Below, one piece after another: positions 47,500-59,498 of a stretch of DNA of 62,460 nt (position 1 is its first letter; each line of letters opens with the position of its first letter). Under the pieces are notes generated by a model. The model had not been told where the DNA came from. It ran no database searches and saw nothing but the letters and a program-made list of their open reading frames with translations. The DNA lies in contig CAKQQG010000006.1 in assembly GCA_934270705.1 (NCBI GenBank), forward strand, positions 1-62,460, read 5' to 3'. The DNA is from an uncultured Oxalobacter sp. (GTDB taxonomy: Bacteria > Pseudomonadota > Gammaproteobacteria > Burkholderiales > Burkholderiaceae_D). Both the position numbers and the translations under genes were made by a program.

Positions 47500-47525
47500 A
47501 CCGGTGCGGCGTATGCCGTACCGGT
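47500..47525. other. Stable hairpin after purF
   Basis: An 11-bp stem with one G-U pair (accggtgcggc 47500-47510, gccgtaccggt 47515-47525) has a 4-base loop but no T-run. It precedes the true terminator and may protect the purF message end. Confidence 0.5.
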
Positions 47526-47528
47526 GTT

Positions 47529-47552
47529 GCCGTCTTGTGACGGCGATTTTTT
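47529..47552 (+). terminator. Intrinsic terminator between purF and greB
   Basis: A 6-bp GC-rich stem (gccgtc 47529-47534, gacggc 47539-47544) with loop ttgt is followed by a T-run. It ends only 19 bases before the greB start. Confidence 0.7.
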
Positions 47553-47571
47553 CCGATTGAACGAACAAGCG

Positions 47572-48126
47572 ATGAACAAGGCCTTTACGAAAGAAACGGA
47601 TACGGATGACGATCTGGAACCGGCTGCGCCTGCGCTTCCGAACGGATTCAAGAATTACATTACGCCTGCCGGGCTGAAAAGGCTGAAAGATGAGCTGTTG
47701 CAGCTGATCGACAAGGAACGTCCCCAGGTCGTCCAGACGGTGTCATGGGCCGCCTCGAACGGCGACCGTTCGGAAAACGGCGATTATATTTACGGCAAGC
47801 GCCGTCTTCGTGAAATCGACCGGCGTATCCGTTTTCTTGTCAAGCGGATCGAGGCGGCAGAAGAGTTCGATCCCAGTATCCATTACGGCAATGACCAGAT
47901 TTTTTTCGGCGCGACGGTGACGTATGAACGCGAGGACGGCGAGGAAAATACCGTGACCATCGTCGGGATCGACGAATTCGATCCGTTACACGGAAAGATC
48001 AGCTGGATTTCGCCGATGGCGAAAACACTGATCAAGGCGCGCGAAGGCGATACCGTGACCCTGCATACGCCCAACGGCGTCGAGGAGCTGGTCATTCTGG
48101 AAGTCAGTTATCCGAAACCGGCGTGA
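47572..48126 (+). CDS. greB: Transcription elongation factor GreB
   Basis: A 184-residue secondary-channel factor that makes RNA polymerase cleave backtracked RNA. The N-terminal coiled coil covers about residues 25-95, with the acidic tip in ASNGDRSENGDYIYGKRRLRE (cited as NGDRSENGDYIYGKRRLRE), where the YGKRRLRE form marks GreB rather than GreA. The C-terminal FKBP-like domain includes ISWISPMAKTLIKAREGD. ATG 47572 gives the usual MNKAFTKE start; the frame upstream crosses the terminator. Confidence 0.95.
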   Translation: MNKAFTKETDTDDDLEPAAPALPNGFKNYITPAGLKRLKDELLQLIDKERPQVVQTVSWAASNGDRSENGDYIYGKRRLREIDRRIRFLVKRIEAAEEFDPSIHYGNDQIFFGATVTYEREDGEENTVTIVGIDEFDPLHGKISWISPMAKTLIKAREGDTVTLHTPNGVEELVILEVSYPKPA

Positions 48127-48210
48127 TGCCGTATCTGGCCGGGATATTGTCTGTGTCGTGTGCCTCATCCATATACTGATGTATTGTCTGTTTTGTCACT
48201 GGCTGCCGAT

Positions 48211-50436
48211 ATGACCGTTGTTCCGAAAAATATTTTTTCCTATGTGCCGCGCAAGGTCAAACGCGCAGGTGCCGCGTCTTTTTTGCCGATGTCGAAAAAG
48301 GAGATGGATATTCTCGGCTGGGATGCATGCGATATCATCATCGTGTCCGGGGATGCCTATATCGATCATCCCAGTTTCGGCGCGTCGATTATCGGGCGCG
48401 TTCTGGAAGCGCAGGGTTTACGGGTCGGTATTATCGCGCAGCCTGACTGGAAATCGGCGGATGATTTCCGTTCGCTTGGCAAGCCGCGCCTGTATTTCGG
48501 TGTGACGTCGGGCAATATGGATTCGATGGTCAACCGCTATACCGCCGACCGCAAGATACGTTCCGATGATGCCTATACGCCGGGCGGTGTGGCAGGCAAG
48601 CGGCCGGACAGGGCATTGCTGGTGTATGCACAACGCGCGAAAGAAGCCTATCCCGGTATTCCGGTGGTGATCGGTTCCATCGAAGCCAGTCTCAGGCGTG
48701 TCGCGCATTACGATTACTGGTCCGATACGGTACGGCGTTCGGTGTTGCCCGATTCCAAGGCCGATATGCTGGTGTATGGCAATGCCGAACGCGCGATGGT
48801 CGAGTTGTCCCACCGGATGGCGGCAGGCGAACAAATCGGTTCGATTCGTGACATACGCGGAACGGCTTTCATGGTGCCGCATGGCTGGAAGCCATCCGAG
48901 GACTGGACAGAGGTGGATTCATCGCATCTGGATACGCCGGGGCCGGTCAAAAAACAGCCCAATCCGTATTACCCGGAACAGGAACCGTGTGCAGCCCTGT
49001 CGAAACGGCGGGCTGCCGGAGCGGAACAGTCCGTACGCGAGAGCCGGATCAATCTGCATCTGAAAGCCAACAGCCAGTCGGTAGTGAGGTTGCCATCGTT
49101 CGAGCAGGTGCGTGACGATCCGGTTTTGTATGCGCATGCTTCGCGGGTAATGCATCTGGAGTCCAATCCCGGCAACGCGCGCGCGCTGGTACAGGCACAT
49201 GGTATGCGGGATGTCTGGCTCAATCCGCCGCCGTTGCCGCTGACGATGGAGGAAATGGACGGCGTCTATGGGCTGCCGTATGCCCGTGCACCGCATCCTG
49301 CCTATGGAAAGACGCGGATTCCGGCATGGGAAATGATCCGGTTTTCCGTCAATATCATGCGAGGCTGTTTCGGCGGGTGCACTTTCTGTTCGATTACCGA
49401 ACATGAGGGCCGGATCATCCAGAGTCGTTCCGAGCCGTCCATTTTGCGGGAGATCGAGGAAATCCGCGATCATGTCGAGGGCTTTACCGGGGTGATTTCC
49501 GATCTGGGCGGGCCGTCCGCGAATATGTACCGGCTGGGGTGCAAGAACGAGAAGGCGCAGCAGGTGTGCCGCCGTCTGTCCTGCGTTTATCCGGAAATCT
49601 GCAGGAATCTCGATACCGACCACAGCAAACTGATTTCGCTGTATCGCAAGGCAAGGGCGTTGCCGGGGATCAGGAAAATCCTGATCGGCTCCGGTGTGCG
49701 TTACGATCTGGCGGTACGTTCGCCGGAATATATCCGCGAACTGGCGACACATCATGTGGGCGGTTTGCTGAAAATCGCGCCGGAACATACCGAACCGAAT
49801 GTTCTTTCGAAGATGATGAAGCCCGGAATCGGGACATATGACGCGTTCAGAAAGCTTTTCGACCGGTATTCGAAAGAGGCGGGCAAGGAACAGTATCTGG
49901 TGCCATATTTCATTGCGGCGCATCCCGGTGCGACCGACGAGGATATGCTCAATCTGGCCTTGTGGCTGAAAAAAAACCATTTCAGGCCGGATCAGGTGCA
50001 GACTTTCATGCCGACGCCGATGGCGCTGGCATCTACCATGTACCATACCGGCAAAAATCCGCTGGAGCCGGTATCGGCCGATTCGGAAACGGTGGAAACG
50101 GCACGCAAGGGACAGGTCAGGCGTTTGCACAAGGCTTTCTTGCGCTATCATGACCCGGAAAACTGGCAGTTGCTCAGGGAGTGGCTGCGGCGTCATGGCA
50201 GGAGCGATCTGATCGGCAACGGACCGGATCAGCTGGTACCGGCATGGAAATCAGCGCCGCTTTCCGTGAAAAACCGGTTCGCCGCACCAGGCAAACCGGC
50301 GAAACAGAAACCGGCGTATCCGGAACGGTCTTCACGTGTGTCCCAGCGTCCGAAACAGGGAGATGGCCGAAAAGGACAGTTCGCCGGCGGCGCCAGCCAC
50401 AGAAAGGGTGTCGCGGTGCGCTCAGGCCGGCGTTAG
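48211..50436 (+). CDS. YgiQ-family radical SAM protein
   Basis: A 741-residue protein. An N-terminal domain (about 1-300) begins with [20 protein letters not shown], the YgiQ family signature. The radical SAM core has the cluster motif CFGGCTFC in [20 protein letters not shown], with CxxxCxxC spacing, so it binds a [4Fe-4S] cluster and S-adenosylmethionine. The last 70 residues are a basic low-complexity tail. The reaction is not known. ATG 48211 fits the family; the frame extends 17 residues upstream without a match. Confidence 0.9.
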   Translation: MTVVPKNIFSYVPRKVKRAGAASFLPMSKKEMDILGWDACDIIIVSGDAYIDHPSFGASIIGRVLEAQGLRVGIIAQPDWKSADDFRSLGKPRLYFGVTSGNMDSMVNRYTADRKIRSDDAYTPGGVAGKRPDRALLVYAQRAKEAYPGIPVVIGSIEASLRRVAHYDYWSDTVRRSVLPDSKADMLVYGNAERAMVELSHRMAAGEQIGSIRDIRGTAFMVPHGWKPSEDWTEVDSSHLDTPGPVKKQPNPYYPEQEPCAALSKRRAAGAEQSVRESRINLHLKANSQSVVRLPSFEQVRDDPVLYAHASRVMHLESNPGNARALVQAHGMRDVWLNPPPLPLTMEEMDGVYGLPYARAPHPAYGKTRIPAWEMIRFSVNIMRGCFGGCTFCSITEHEGRIIQSRSEPSILREIEEIRDHVEGFTGVISDLGGPSANMYRLGCKNEKAQQVCRRLSCVYPEICRNLDTDHSKLISLYRKARALPGIRKILIGSGVRYDLAVRSPEYIRELATHHVGGLLKIAPEHTEPNVLSKMMKPGIGTYDAFRKLFDRYSKEAGKEQYLVPYFIAAHPGATDEDMLNLALWLKKNHFRPDQVQTFMPTPMALASTMYHTGKNPLEPVSADSETVETARKGQVRRLHKAFLRYHDPENWQLLREWLRRHGRSDLIGNGPDQLVPAWKSAPLSVKNRFAAPGKPAKQKPAYPERSSRVSQRPKQGDGRKGQFAGGASHRKGVAVRSGRR

Positions 50437-50485
50437 CGGCAGTGTTCTTCAGTACAATCAGCGGTGTTTCGATCCGTTTTTTCAC

Positions 50486-51697
50486 ATGGCTTCCGCAAAG
50501 AATGTTTCATTGATGGCTTTATCGCTGCTCAGCTTCACGTTGGCGGATGTTCGTGACGGTCTGGGACCTTTTCTGGGGGTTTATCTTCAGGGGAAAAACT
50601 GGATGCCCGATGAAATCGGATATGTCATGACGGCTGGCGGGTTGGCGGGCATGCTGTTTACGACCCCGCTGGGGGCGTTCACGGACAGTACGAGGCATAA
50701 GCGGCTTGCCATGTCGGTTGCGACCGTACTGATCGTGTTGTCGGTGATGGTGATTTTCTTGTGCCAGTCTTTCGTGCTGGTGGCAGGAATGCAGGTCATC
50801 CAGGGAATCATGGCGGCGGCGATCGCGCCACTGCTCACCAGTATGTCGCTGGGGCTTGTCGGTCAGAAAGGGCTGGCGCACCGTCTCGGACAAAACGAGG
50901 CATGGAACCATTTCGGCAATTTTTCAACGGCGGCACTGGGTGGCCTCATCGGGTATTTTTACGGGATTCCGGGTGTATTTGCCGTGATGCTGGCGATGGG
51001 GCTGTTTTCGGTGTTGTTCGTGATGATGGTCAATCCGGCGCATATCGACCACGATGTCGCGCGAGGACTGGAAGAAAAAAAGGATGCGACGCCCATGCCG
51101 CTCAGCAGGATGCTGGCCATGCCGTCCGTTTTCGCAGTCGGCATGATCCTGTTCTTTTTCCATCTGGGCAATGCGGCGCTTTTACCGTTGCTCGGGCAGT
51201 CGGCGGTTGCGACTTTCAGGGTCAATCCGGCCGTTTATACAGCGGCGACGGTCATTCTGGCGCAGTTGACGATGGTGCCGATGGCTTTGTGGGCCGCGAA
51301 AATCGCGGAGAAACGGGGATACGGCATGGTCATTTTGCTGGCGCTTCTGGCTTTGCCGGTCAGAGGGCTGGTAGCCGGTTTCTGGCATAGTCCATGGAGC
51401 ATTTTTCCGGTGCAGATTCTCGATGGCGTCGGGGCCGGGTTGATCGGTGTGGCGACACCGGGGATCGTCGCCCGAATATTGCGTGGAACGGGACATGTCA
51501 GTCTTGGTCTGGGTGTCGTGATGACTTTGCAGGGGATCGGAGCGGCATCGAGCAGTACATTGGGTGGTCTGTTTGCACGTCATGCCGGATACAGTGCGGC
51601 TTTTCTTGCGCTGACGGTTGCGGCATGCTGTGCACTGTTACTGTTTCTGGGAGCGCGGAAGTGGCTGCCCGGTTTCGGACGCGAACTGGTTCGGTAA
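50486..51697 (+). CDS. MFS transporter, unknown substrate
   Basis: A 403-residue membrane protein with about 11-12 helices. The first helix holds FTLADVRDGLGPFLGVYL and the following loop GAFTDSTRHKRLAM, a conserved MFS pattern. It resembles a branch of uncharacterised MFS proteins common in Burkholderiales; I cannot assign a substrate. ATG 50486 starts at the first hydrophobic helix; upstream frame overlaps the YgiQ-like gene. Its start is 49 bases after that gene. Confidence 0.8.
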   Translation: MASAKNVSLMALSLLSFTLADVRDGLGPFLGVYLQGKNWMPDEIGYVMTAGGLAGMLFTTPLGAFTDSTRHKRLAMSVATVLIVLSVMVIFLCQSFVLVAGMQVIQGIMAAAIAPLLTSMSLGLVGQKGLAHRLGQNEAWNHFGNFSTAALGGLIGYFYGIPGVFAVMLAMGLFSVLFVMMVNPAHIDHDVARGLEEKKDATPMPLSRMLAMPSVFAVGMILFFFHLGNAALLPLLGQSAVATFRVNPAVYTAATVILAQLTMVPMALWAAKIAEKRGYGMVILLALLALPVRGLVAGFWHSPWSIFPVQILDGVGAGLIGVATPGIVARILRGTGHVSLGLGVVMTLQGIGAASSSTLGGLFARHAGYSAAFLALTVAACCALLLFLGARKWLPGFGRELVR

Positions 51698-51853
51698 GTC
51701 TGCCATATCGCAACGTTTCATCGTAAACCGTAGTGCCATGAGGGCGTAATAGTGCGAGTTTTGGATGAAATTGAGTAAAATGTATCTTTTTGCCGGTTTT
51801 TCCGGTTTATAGTGTTTCGCTTTCCGTCTGACCTGTCTTTTTTTTGCAATCTG

Positions 51854-53647
51854 ATGAAAAATATCCGCAATTTTTCCATTATCGCTCATATCGACCATGG
51901 CAAATCGACGCTCGCCGACCGGATTATCCAGTTGTGCGGAGGTCTGTCGGATCGTGAAATGGAAGCGCAGGTACTCGATTCCATGGATCTGGAACGGGAA
52001 CGGGGTATCACGATCAAGGCGCAGACGGCGGCACTGAATTACAAGGCCAGAGACGGACAGATTTACAATCTGAACCTGATCGATACACCCGGGCATGTCG
52101 ACTTCAGCTATGAAGTCAGCCGTTCCCTGTCCGCATGCGAAGGGGCGTTGCTGGTGGTGGATGCATCCCAGGGCGTCGAGGCGCAGACGGTCGCAAATTG
52201 CTATACGGCGCTGGATCTGGATGTGGAAGTGGTGCCGGTGCTCAACAAGATAGATTTGCCGTCGGCCGATCCGGACAATGCCAAGGCCGAGATCGAGGAT
52301 GTGATCGGGATCGACGCGTCTGACGCCATTCTGTGTTCCGCCAAGACGGGTGAAGGCGTCGAGGATATTCTCGAAGCGATCATTGCGAAGGTTCCGCCGC
52401 CTCAGGGCGATCCGGCGGCGCCGTTGCAGGCATTGATTATCGATTCATGGTTCGATAATTATGTGGGTGTCGTCATGCTGGTGCGTATCAAGAACGGTAC
52501 GCTCAAACCGAAAGAAAAGATCAGGCTGATGGCGACCGGATCGGAGTATCTGGTGGAAAACGTCGGTGTATTTTCGCCGCGTTCCCAGCCGAGAGAATCC
52601 CTGTCGGCCGGTCAGGTCGGTTTCGTCATCGCCGGTATCAAGGAACTGAAAGCCGCACAGGTGGGTGATACGATCACACTGGCCGCACGGCCTGCCAGTG
52701 AACCGCTTCCGGGCTTCAAGGAAGTCCAGCCGCAGGTTTTCGCCGGTCTGTTCCCTGTCGAGGCCAACCAGTACGATGCCTTGCGCGATTCGCTGGAAAA
52801 ACTCAAGCTCAACGATGCGTCGCTGCAATATGAGCCTGAAGTCTCGCAGGCGCTGGGGTTCGGTTTCCGCTGCGGTTTTCTGGGCCTTTTGCACATGGAA
52901 ATCGTTCAGGAAAGGCTCGAACGCGAGTTCGGGATGGATCTGATTACGACGGCACCTACGGTCGTTTACGAGGTGTTGCTCAAAAACGGCGAATTGATCA
53001 AGGTGGACAATCCGTCGAAAATGCCCGATCCGGCCAGAATCGAGGAAATCCGCGAGCCGATCGTGACGGTGAATCTGTATATGCCGCAAGAGTATGTCGG
53101 CCCGATCATGACGCTTTGCAACCAGAAGCGCGGTATCCAGATGGATATGCATTATCACGGTAAACAGGTCAGACTGACCTATGAGTTGCCTATGGCGGAA
53201 ATCGTGCTGGATTTTTTCGACAGGATGAAGTCCATTTCGCGCGGGTATGCTTCGATGGAGTACGAGTTCAAGGAGTACCGTGCTTCCGATGTGGTGAAGG
53301 TCGATATGCTCATCAACGGCGACAAGGTGGATGCGCTGGCCATCATCGTGCATCGCAGCAACAGTCAGTTCCGCGGTCGCGCGGTAGCAGCGAAGATGCG
53401 CGAACTGATTCCGCGGCAGATGTTCGATGTCGCCATTCAGGCGGCTATCGGTTCGACGATCATTTCGCGTGAAAACGTGAAGGCGTTGCGCAAGAATGTG
53501 CTGGCGAAATGTTACGGCGGTGACATTACCCGCAAGCGCAAGTTGCTCGAAAAACAGAAAGCGGGCAAGAAACGGATGAAACAGGTCGGTTCGGTGGAAG
53601 TGCCTCAGGAAGCGTTCCTGGCGATTTTACAAGTGGATGAAAAATGA
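51854..53647 (+). CDS. lepA: Elongation factor 4 (LepA)
   Basis: A 597-residue GTPase related to EF-G that back-translocates or remodels ribosomes and affects initiation. GTPase motifs are [10 protein letters not shown] (G1), [11 protein letters not shown] (G3) and NKIDLPSAD (G4). The LepA-specific C-terminal domain includes [20 protein letters not shown] 51854 gives the usual [17 protein letters not shown] start. It overlaps lepB by four bases, the standard operon. Confidence 0.98.
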   Translation: MKNIRNFSIIAHIDHGKSTLADRIIQLCGGLSDREMEAQVLDSMDLERERGITIKAQTAALNYKARDGQIYNLNLIDTPGHVDFSYEVSRSLSACEGALLVVDASQGVEAQTVANCYTALDLDVEVVPVLNKIDLPSADPDNAKAEIEDVIGIDASDAILCSAKTGEGVEDILEAIIAKVPPPQGDPAAPLQALIIDSWFDNYVGVVMLVRIKNGTLKPKEKIRLMATGSEYLVENVGVFSPRSQPRESLSAGQVGFVIAGIKELKAAQVGDTITLAARPASEPLPGFKEVQPQVFAGLFPVEANQYDALRDSLEKLKLNDASLQYEPEVSQALGFGFRCGFLGLLHMEIVQERLEREFGMDLITTAPTVVYEVLLKNGELIKVDNPSKMPDPARIEEIREPIVTVNLYMPQEYVGPIMTLCNQKRGIQMDMHYHGKQVRLTYELPMAEIVLDFFDRMKSISRGYASMEYEFKEYRASDVVKVDMLINGDKVDALAIIVHRSNSQFRGRAVAAKMRELIPRQMFDVAIQAAIGSTIISRENVKALRKNVLAKCYGGDITRKRKLLEKQKAGKKRMKQVGSVEVPQEAFLAILQVDEK

Positions 53648-54561
53648 ACGTGGAGTCCTTGCTGGGTAATTTTGCCCTGATCCTTTTCATACTGATGGTG
53701 GTATCGGGGGTTATCTGGTTTTATGACAAGCTGGTGTTGGCCAAAAAACGGAAAGCGGCGGCAGAAGCGGCGCTGGCGGCTTTCGATGAACGCAATGCGA
53801 GGCTGAAGGAACAGGGCATCAAGGTGGATGAATCGGGACGTGCTGCCTTGCGTGAAAAATTGCTGAAGCGGCCGATGTGGGTGGAATATTCGGGCAGTTT
53901 CTTTCCGGTTATCGCCGCGGTTTTCTTCATCCGCTCTTTTTTGTGGGAACCTTTCCGCATTCCATCGAGTTCGATGGTGCCGACGCTTCAGATCGGCGAC
54001 ATGATTCTGGTCAGCAAATACAGTTACGGTATTCGTTTGCCGGTATTGAACAAGAAGGTCCTTGATCTTGGCGAGCCGAAAAAAGGGGATGTGGTCGTGT
54101 TCAAGTTTCCGAAAGATACCTCGCTCGACTATATCAAACGGGTTGTCGGTGTCGGTGGCGATCGCGTCGAATACCGCAACAAGAAGCTCATCATCAATGG
54201 CGTGGAATCGAAGTATCAGCCGCTGGGTGATTATCTCGATACGGAAACCCTGACTTATTCGAAAGCGTTCGAGGAGGATCTGGCGGGGACGGATGTTCGT
54301 CACCGTATCCTGAACGACAATCGCGCGCCGGCTTACGTGTCGCATCCGGACCGGTTCAGGAACCGGCATATGTGTAGCTACAACGCGGAAGGCTTTATCT
54401 GTACGGTTCCGCAGGGATATTATTTCATGATGGGGGACAACCGCGACAACAGTCTGGACAGCCGTTACTGGGGGTTCGTGCCGGATGAATATATTGTCGG
54501 GAAAGCGTTTCTGGTCTGGATGAATCTGGGCGACATGACGCGTATCGGGGGTATCCGGTAA
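53644..54561 (+). CDS. lepB: Signal peptidase I
   Basis: A 305-residue inner-membrane protease that removes Sec and Tat signal peptides. Two N-terminal helices (about 8-27 and 83-99) flank a basic cytoplasmic segment. The catalytic dyad is S110 in [11 protein letters not shown] and K165 in [13 protein letters not shown]. The later [16 protein letters not shown] box is intact. The start overlaps the lepA stop. It will process the signal peptides of the exported proteins in this window. Confidence 0.97.
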   Translation: MNVESLLGNFALILFILMVVSGVIWFYDKLVLAKKRKAAAEAALAAFDERNARLKEQGIKVDESGRAALREKLLKRPMWVEYSGSFFPVIAAVFFIRSFLWEPFRIPSSSMVPTLQIGDMILVSKYSYGIRLPVLNKKVLDLGEPKKGDVVVFKFPKDTSLDYIKRVVGVGGDRVEYRNKKLIINGVESKYQPLGDYLDTETLTYSKAFEEDLAGTDVRHRILNDNRAPAYVSHPDRFRNRHMCSYNAEGFICTVPQGYYFMMGDNRDNSLDSRYWGFVPDEYIVGKAFLVWMNLGDMTRIGGIR

Positions 54562-54619
54562 TGGGTTGCGTACAGCATGCGCCGGAATGTTGCATGACAG
54601 GACAATGTCGGGACGAACG

Positions 54620-55420
54620 ATGATGAATCTGAAAATTCTGCAGGACAGGATCGGTTATACATTCGATCGTGCGGATTTGCTTCAGCAGGCCATGACACAC
54701 CGAAGTTACAGCAGCCAGCACAATGAACGGCTGGAGTTTCTGGGCGATTCGCTGCTCAATTGTGTCACGGCGATCAATTTGTATGAACGTTATGCCGGTT
54801 TGAACGAGGGAACGCTTTCGCGGTTGCGTTCGAGTCTGGTCAGGCAGCAAGCCTTGTATGAGATCGCGCAGCATCTGGAATTGTCGCGTTTTCTGCGGTT
54901 GGGCGAAGGGGAAATCAAGGCGGGCGGCGCCAGACGTCCGTCCATTCTGGCCGATGCGATGGAAGCCTTGTTCGGTGCCGTTTTTCTGGATTCCGGGTTC
55001 GATACGGTCAGGCAGGTCATCACCACGCTGTTTGCCGGCATGATGAGTGAACTCGACCCGGAGACGTACGGCAAGGATGCCAAGACGCAATTGCAGGAAT
55101 ATTTGCAGGGACACCGGATGGCATTGCCGGAATATCATGTGGTCGGCACACGCGGTGCTGCGCACAATCAGGAATTCGATGTGGAATGTGTGATCGGCAA
55201 ATTCGGTATCCACGTGGGAGGGACGGGAAGCAGCCGTCGTGCCGCAGAACAGGATGCAGCCAGAAAAGCGCTTGTCGCGGTGACGGATGCCATGAAAAAT
55301 CGCAGGACATCGTCTGCCGGTAAAGACAGGCCGGTAGCGATGCAGGCGGAAAATGCGAAAATGACGGATACGCCGCATGACAGGGGTGACGGGATGGCGG
55401 CGCGATCTTCTATCAGATGA
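54620..55420 (+). CDS. rnc: Ribonuclease III
   Basis: A 266-residue double-strand-specific endoribonuclease for rRNA and mRNA processing. The catalytic signature [13 protein letters not shown] supplies acidic metal ligands; the second acidic site is in [17 protein letters not shown] double-stranded RNA-binding domain covers about residues 155-225, and a hydrophilic extension of some 40 residues follows. The start is one of two adjacent ATG codons (54620, 54623); the frame upstream is not conserved. A small DUF4845 gene often lies between lepB and rnc in Burkholderiales but is missing here. Confidence 0.95.
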   Translation: MMNLKILQDRIGYTFDRADLLQQAMTHRSYSSQHNERLEFLGDSLLNCVTAINLYERYAGLNEGTLSRLRSSLVRQQALYEIAQHLELSRFLRLGEGEIKAGGARRPSILADAMEALFGAVFLDSGFDTVRQVITTLFAGMMSELDPETYGKDAKTQLQEYLQGHRMALPEYHVVGTRGAAHNQEFDVECVIGKFGIHVGGTGSSRRAAEQDAARKALVAVTDAMKNRRTSSAGKDRPVAMQAENAKMTDTPHDRGDGMAARSSIR

Positions 55421-55430
55421 GGCTGAAACC

Positions 55431-56330
55431 ATGACGGATCAGAAAAACGATCATTTCCGCTGCGGGTATATCGCTATCGTCGGGCGTCCCAATGTCGGAA
55501 AATCCACGCTGATGAACGAGCTGATCGGCGCCAAAGTCAGTATCACGTCACGAAAGGCGCAGACGACACGCCATCGCATTATGGGTATCCAGACGGATGA
55601 CGAGGCACAGTTCGTCTATATCGATACGCCGGGGTTCCAGACACGTTACAACAATGCTTTGAACAAGAATCTGAACCGCACCGTCCGGGATACGCTATCG
55701 GCGGCGGATGTGATCGTTTTCGTGGTGGATGCCGGTGTTTTCGGACAGGCCGACGAGCAGGTTCTGGCGTTGTTGCCGGAGAACGTACCGGTGATTCTGG
55801 CGATCAACAAAACGGACAGGATCCGTGAGAAGGCGGAACTCATTCCGTTCGCGCAAAAGATTGCCGGTTTGCGTGATTTTGCGGCGATCGTTCCTGTATC
55901 GGCGCGTCAGCGTTTCCAGCTTCACGAGCTGGAAGAGGAGATCCGGAAATTGCTGCCGGAAAATCCGCCGTTTTTTTCGCCGGACGATGTGACGGACAGA
56001 AGCGAGCGTTTCATGGCGGCGGAAATCATACGCGAAAAGATTTTCCGTTACACCGGCGATGAATTGCCCTATACGAGTACCGTGGTGATCGAGCAGTTCG
56101 AGCGAAAAGAGAAGATATGCCGGGTGTTCGCAGCTGTGCTGGTGGAACGCGATGCGCACAAGGCGATGATCATCGGCCACAAGGGCGAAAAGCTCAAGGA
56201 AATTTCCACGGAAGCACGGCGGGATATGGAAAAAATGTTCGGTGTTCCCGTGTATCTGGAAATCTGGGTCAAGGTCAAGTCCGGCTGGGCCGACAATGAA
56301 GCGGGTCTGCGCGCATACGGTTACGAATGA
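55431..56330 (+). CDS. era: GTPase Era
   Basis: A 299-residue GTPase that helps 16S rRNA maturation and 30S assembly. G-motifs are [16 protein letters not shown] and NKTDR. The C-terminal KH domain shows [19 protein letters not shown] (cited as [11 protein letters not shown] and ARRDMEKMF) and binds the 3' end of 16S rRNA. It starts 10 bases after rnc, the usual pairing. Confidence 0.97.
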   Translation: MTDQKNDHFRCGYIAIVGRPNVGKSTLMNELIGAKVSITSRKAQTTRHRIMGIQTDDEAQFVYIDTPGFQTRYNNALNKNLNRTVRDTLSAADVIVFVVDAGVFGQADEQVLALLPENVPVILAINKTDRIREKAELIPFAQKIAGLRDFAAIVPVSARQRFQLHELEEEIRKLLPENPPFFSPDDVTDRSERFMAAEIIREKIFRYTGDELPYTSTVVIEQFERKEKICRVFAAVLVERDAHKAMIIGHKGEKLKEISTEARRDMEKMFGVPVYLEIWVKVKSGWADNEAGLRAYGYE

Positions 56331-56352
56331 CGGGACACGATAGCGGGCGCGC

Positions 56353-57165
56353 ATGTCGGAAGTTCAGGAAAAAAACGGTGGGGCGGACGCAATAAATGCA
56401 GCCGGTACGGAGATGTCGCCTGCATACGGGAAAAGGCGTGTTCTGTCTGCGGAAAGCCGGCGGATCGTTGAGCAGCCCGGGTTTGTCCTTCACAGTCATA
56501 TGTATCGTGAAAGCAGTCTGGTCGTCGATGTATTCACGCGCGATTACGGCAGGGTGGCGCTGCTGGCCAAGGGGGCGAAACGTCCGGCGTCCCGGTTGCG
56601 CGGTGTCTTGCAGACTTTTCAGCCGTTATCCATCAGCTGGAGCGGCAAGTCCGAGTTGAGGACGCTGACGTCAGCCGAGTGGATCGGCGGCATGATTCCA
56701 CTGGAAAATTCCGCCTTGCTCTACGGGTTTTATCTCAATGAACTTTTGCTGCGCTTGCTGGCGCGGGAAGACCCGCATCAGGCACTGTTCGAACATTATG
56801 TCCGTGCACTGACACGTCTGGCGACTTCGGAAGCGGCGCAAACGGTGTTGCGTGTGTTTGAGCTGGCGTTGTTGCGCGAAACCGGTGTGGGCGCCGATCT
56901 CTCGGTCGATGCCAGGGATAACAGTCCTGTCGATCCCGGTGGCGTGTATGTCGTCGATCCGGAAAGCGGTCCGCGTCCTGCGCTGTTGAGCGATACGGCG
57001 CCGCGAGTGCTTGGCAAGACGTTGCTCGATATGGTCAGGGAAGATTATTCCGATCCGCAGACGCAACAGCAAAGCAAATTGTTGATGCGCTTTTTGCTGG
57101 CGCATCATCTCGACGGTGTGCCATTGCAGACACGGAAAATACTGATAGATCTGCGTCAGCTGTGA
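56353..57165 (+). CDS. recO: DNA repair protein RecO
   Basis: A 270-residue recombination mediator that works with RecR to load RecA on SSB-coated DNA. After about 45 unconserved residues the OB-fold domain starts at [20 protein letters not shown], with [18 protein letters not shown]. The helical domain includes [19 protein letters not shown] and LLRETG. The long N-terminal leader before residue 45 is seen in several betaproteobacteria, but an internal start cannot be excluded. Confidence 0.93.
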   Translation: MSEVQEKNGGADAINAAGTEMSPAYGKRRVLSAESRRIVEQPGFVLHSHMYRESSLVVDVFTRDYGRVALLAKGAKRPASRLRGVLQTFQPLSISWSGKSELRTLTSAEWIGGMIPLENSALLYGFYLNELLLRLLAREDPHQALFEHYVRALTRLATSEAAQTVLRVFELALLRETGVGADLSVDARDNSPVDPGGVYVVDPESGPRPALLSDTAPRVLGKTLLDMVREDYSDPQTQQQSKLLMRFLLAHHLDGVPLQTRKILIDLRQL

Positions 57166-57211
57166 CAAAAAGGTTAAACTAGTTCCATGTACGTTCTTTT
57201 TTCCTGAATTT

Positions 57212-57982
57212 ATGAGCATGATTGAACCGGATGGCGCCGGTATCGAACTGGGCGTCAATATCGACCATATCGCCACCTTGCGCAACGCCAGGGGCACGAC
57301 TTATCCCGATCCGCTGATGGCTGCGCTGATGGCCGAGGAGGCGGGCGCGGATGCCATCACCCTGCACTTGCGTGAAGATAGACGGCATATCAAGGATGCG
57401 GATGTCCGTGCCATTCGTCCCATGCTGGTGACGCGGATGAATCTCGAGTCGGCCATTACGTCGGAAATGATCGATTTCGCTTGCGAAATCAGGCCACAGG
57501 ATGTCTGTCTGGTACCGGAACGCCGGGAAGAACTGACTACGGAAGGCGGTCTGGATGTCGTGCGTTATTTCGATATCGTCCAGTCGGCGGTCGAACGTCT
57601 GACCGGTGCGGGTATTCGTGTCAGCCTCTTTATCGATCCGGAGGAAGAACAGATCATCGCGGCAGATGAGAGCGGTGCGCCGGTTATCGAATTGCATACG
57701 GGGCGTTACGCCAATGCATTCGATGCCGCCTCACAGGAATATGAGCTGGACAGGATACGCGAAGGCGTGACGGAAGGTATCCGGCACGGTCTTAAGGTCA
57801 ATGCGGGACATGGTCTGCATTATGAGAATGTGGTGCCGATCGCGCGTATCGACGGGATTTCCGAACTGAATATCGGGCATTCGATTGTGGCGCGCGCGGT
57901 TTTTTCCGGCTGGAAAAAGGCGGTTTCCGATATGAAGGCGCTCATCGTCGGTGCAAGACGGCCATCGGCAGGCGGAGCATGA
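57212..57982 (+). CDS. pdxJ: Pyridoxine 5'-phosphate synthase
   Basis: A 256-residue TIM barrel that closes the pyridoxine ring from 1-deoxyxylulose 5-phosphate and aminoacetone phosphate. [18 protein letters not shown], the catalytic glutamate in [15 protein letters not shown] and [11 protein letters not shown] (here [12 protein letters not shown]) are the family landmarks. It follows recO by 46 bases and precedes acpS by 16. Confidence 0.97.
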   Translation: MSMIEPDGAGIELGVNIDHIATLRNARGTTYPDPLMAALMAEEAGADAITLHLREDRRHIKDADVRAIRPMLVTRMNLESAITSEMIDFACEIRPQDVCLVPERREELTTEGGLDVVRYFDIVQSAVERLTGAGIRVSLFIDPEEEQIIAADESGAPVIELHTGRYANAFDAASQEYELDRIREGVTEGIRHGLKVNAGHGLHYENVVPIARIDGISELNIGHSIVARAVFSGWKKAVSDMKALIVGARRPSAGGA

Positions 57983-57998
57983 GACCGGAGATGTCGGC

Positions 57999-58412
57999 AT
58001 GATTTACGGCATCGGAACGGACATGACCCTGATTTCGCGCATCAGGGCGGCATTGGAGCGGCATGGCGACCGGTTTGCGGAAAAGATTTTGGGGCCGGAA
58101 GAAATGTTGCGTTACCGGCACCGGAAAGCAAAGGTCGAATTGCGGGGGCTGCGCTATCTGGCAACCCGCTTTGCGGCCAAGGAAGCGTTTTCCAAGGCCT
58201 TGGGACTGGGGATGCGCATGCCGATGACCTGGCGCGCCATGCAATTGCTCAATGCGAAAAGCGGCAAGCCTGAAGCGGTTTGCAGCGGCAAGCTGAAAGA
58301 GCACATGGACAGGCTGGGGCTCACAGCGCAGGTATCGGTCACGGATGAAGCGGACTTTGCGGTAGCCTTCGTCATCATCGAACGGATGGATGGGACTGGA
58401 GAGATCAACTGA
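57999..58412 (+). CDS. acpS: Holo-[acyl-carrier-protein] synthase
   Basis: A 137-residue enzyme that transfers phosphopantetheine from CoA to acyl carrier protein. The magnesium ligand D8 is in [14 protein letters not shown] and the catalytic glutamate in [16 protein letters not shown] 57999 gives the family start; the ORF extends 16 residues upstream over the pdxJ end without conservation. It is in the conserved pdxJ-acpS-nagZ order. Confidence 0.96.
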   Translation: MIYGIGTDMTLISRIRAALERHGDRFAEKILGPEEMLRYRHRKAKVELRGLRYLATRFAAKEAFSKALGLGMRMPMTWRAMQLLNAKSGKPEAVCSGKLKEHMDRLGLTAQVSVTDEADFAVAFVIIERMDGTGEIN

Positions 58413-58424
58413 CGGGATGAAAAT

Positions 58425-59498
58425 ATGCAGACGGCCAAAAGTATTTTGTTAAGTGGAAAAAGAAACAGTTACGGACCGGTCATGCTCGATGTGATCGGCT
58501 TGCGGTTGCTGGAAGAAGATATTCGCAGGATACGCCACCCTCTGACGGGCGGGATCATTCTGTTCGCACGCAATTACCAGAACCGTGAGCAGCTTATGGC
58601 GTTGACCGCCGCCATCCGCAAGGAACGTCCCGATATTCTGATCGCCGTCGATCATGAAGGGGGACGTGTCCAGCGTTTTCGCTTTGACGGTTTCACGCGT
58701 CTGCCTGCCATGGGAATGTTGGGGAAAATGTGGGACGATGATCCGGTCGAGGCAGCACGTGCGGCCATGGCGGTGGGGTATGTGCTGGCTTCCGAATTGC
58801 GTGCATGCGGCGTCGATCTTTCGTTCACGCCGGTACTGGATCTGGATTATGGCGTTTCTTCAGTGATCGGCGACCGTTCGTTCCACCGGGATCCGGTAGC
58901 GGTGACGCTTCTGGCGAAAAGTCTCAATTATGGTCTCGCGCAGGCAGGTATGGCCAACTGCGGCAAGCATTATCCGGGGCATGGTTATGCAAGAGGCGAT
59001 TCCCATACGGAAATTCCGGTGGATGATCGTCCCCTGCAAGCTATCATGGCGGACGATATGGTGCCGTATCGTGGACTGGGAATGAGTCTGGCCAGCGTCA
59101 TGCCGGCGCATGTGATTTATCCGCAAGTGGATGCCATGCCCGCCGGTTTTTCGAAGAAATGGCTTTCCATCCTGAAAAACGATTTCGGGTTCGATGGTGT
59201 CGTTTTCAGTGACGATCTCAGTATGGAGGGCGCCAGTGTCGCCGGTGGTATCGTCGAACGCGCGCAAGCGGCGCTTGATGCCGGTTGCGACATGATTCTG
59301 GTTTGCAATTCGCCGGCCATGGCAGACGAATTGCTGGCCAATCTGCCGCCGTTGACGGAAGAAGCCATGCGGCTGTGTACTGCGCGTATCGGGGGGCTGG
59401 TTCCCAAAATGCCTGCGCCGGACTGGGAAACGCTCCAGTCGGAAGCACGGTACCGGCAGGCACGCACGCTTGTCGAACGTATCGTGAAGCAGGATTGA
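58425..59498 (+). CDS. nagZ: Beta-N-acetylhexosaminidase, cell-wall recycling
   Basis: A 357-residue GH3-family glycosidase that removes N-acetylglucosamine from anhydromuropeptides in the cytoplasm. Landmarks are [35 protein letters not shown], the general-acid motif CGKHYPGHG and the nucleophile aspartate in [10 protein letters not shown]. The first 17 residues before GPVM are extra compared with most homologues, but no better start is present. The stop overlaps uvrC by one base; efp, common between them elsewhere, is absent. Confidence 0.95.
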   Translation: MQTAKSILLSGKRNSYGPVMLDVIGLRLLEEDIRRIRHPLTGGIILFARNYQNREQLMALTAAIRKERPDILIAVDHEGGRVQRFRFDGFTRLPAMGMLGKMWDDDPVEAARAAMAVGYVLASELRACGVDLSFTPVLDLDYGVSSVIGDRSFHRDPVAVTLLAKSLNYGLAQAGMANCGKHYPGHGYARGDSHTEIPVDDRPLQAIMADDMVPYRGLGMSLASVMPAHVIYPQVDAMPAGFSKKWLSILKNDFGFDGVVFSDDLSMEGASVAGGIVERAQAALDAGCDMILVCNSPAMADELLANLPPLTEEAMRLCTARIGGLVPKMPAPDWETLQSEARYRQARTLVERIVKQD

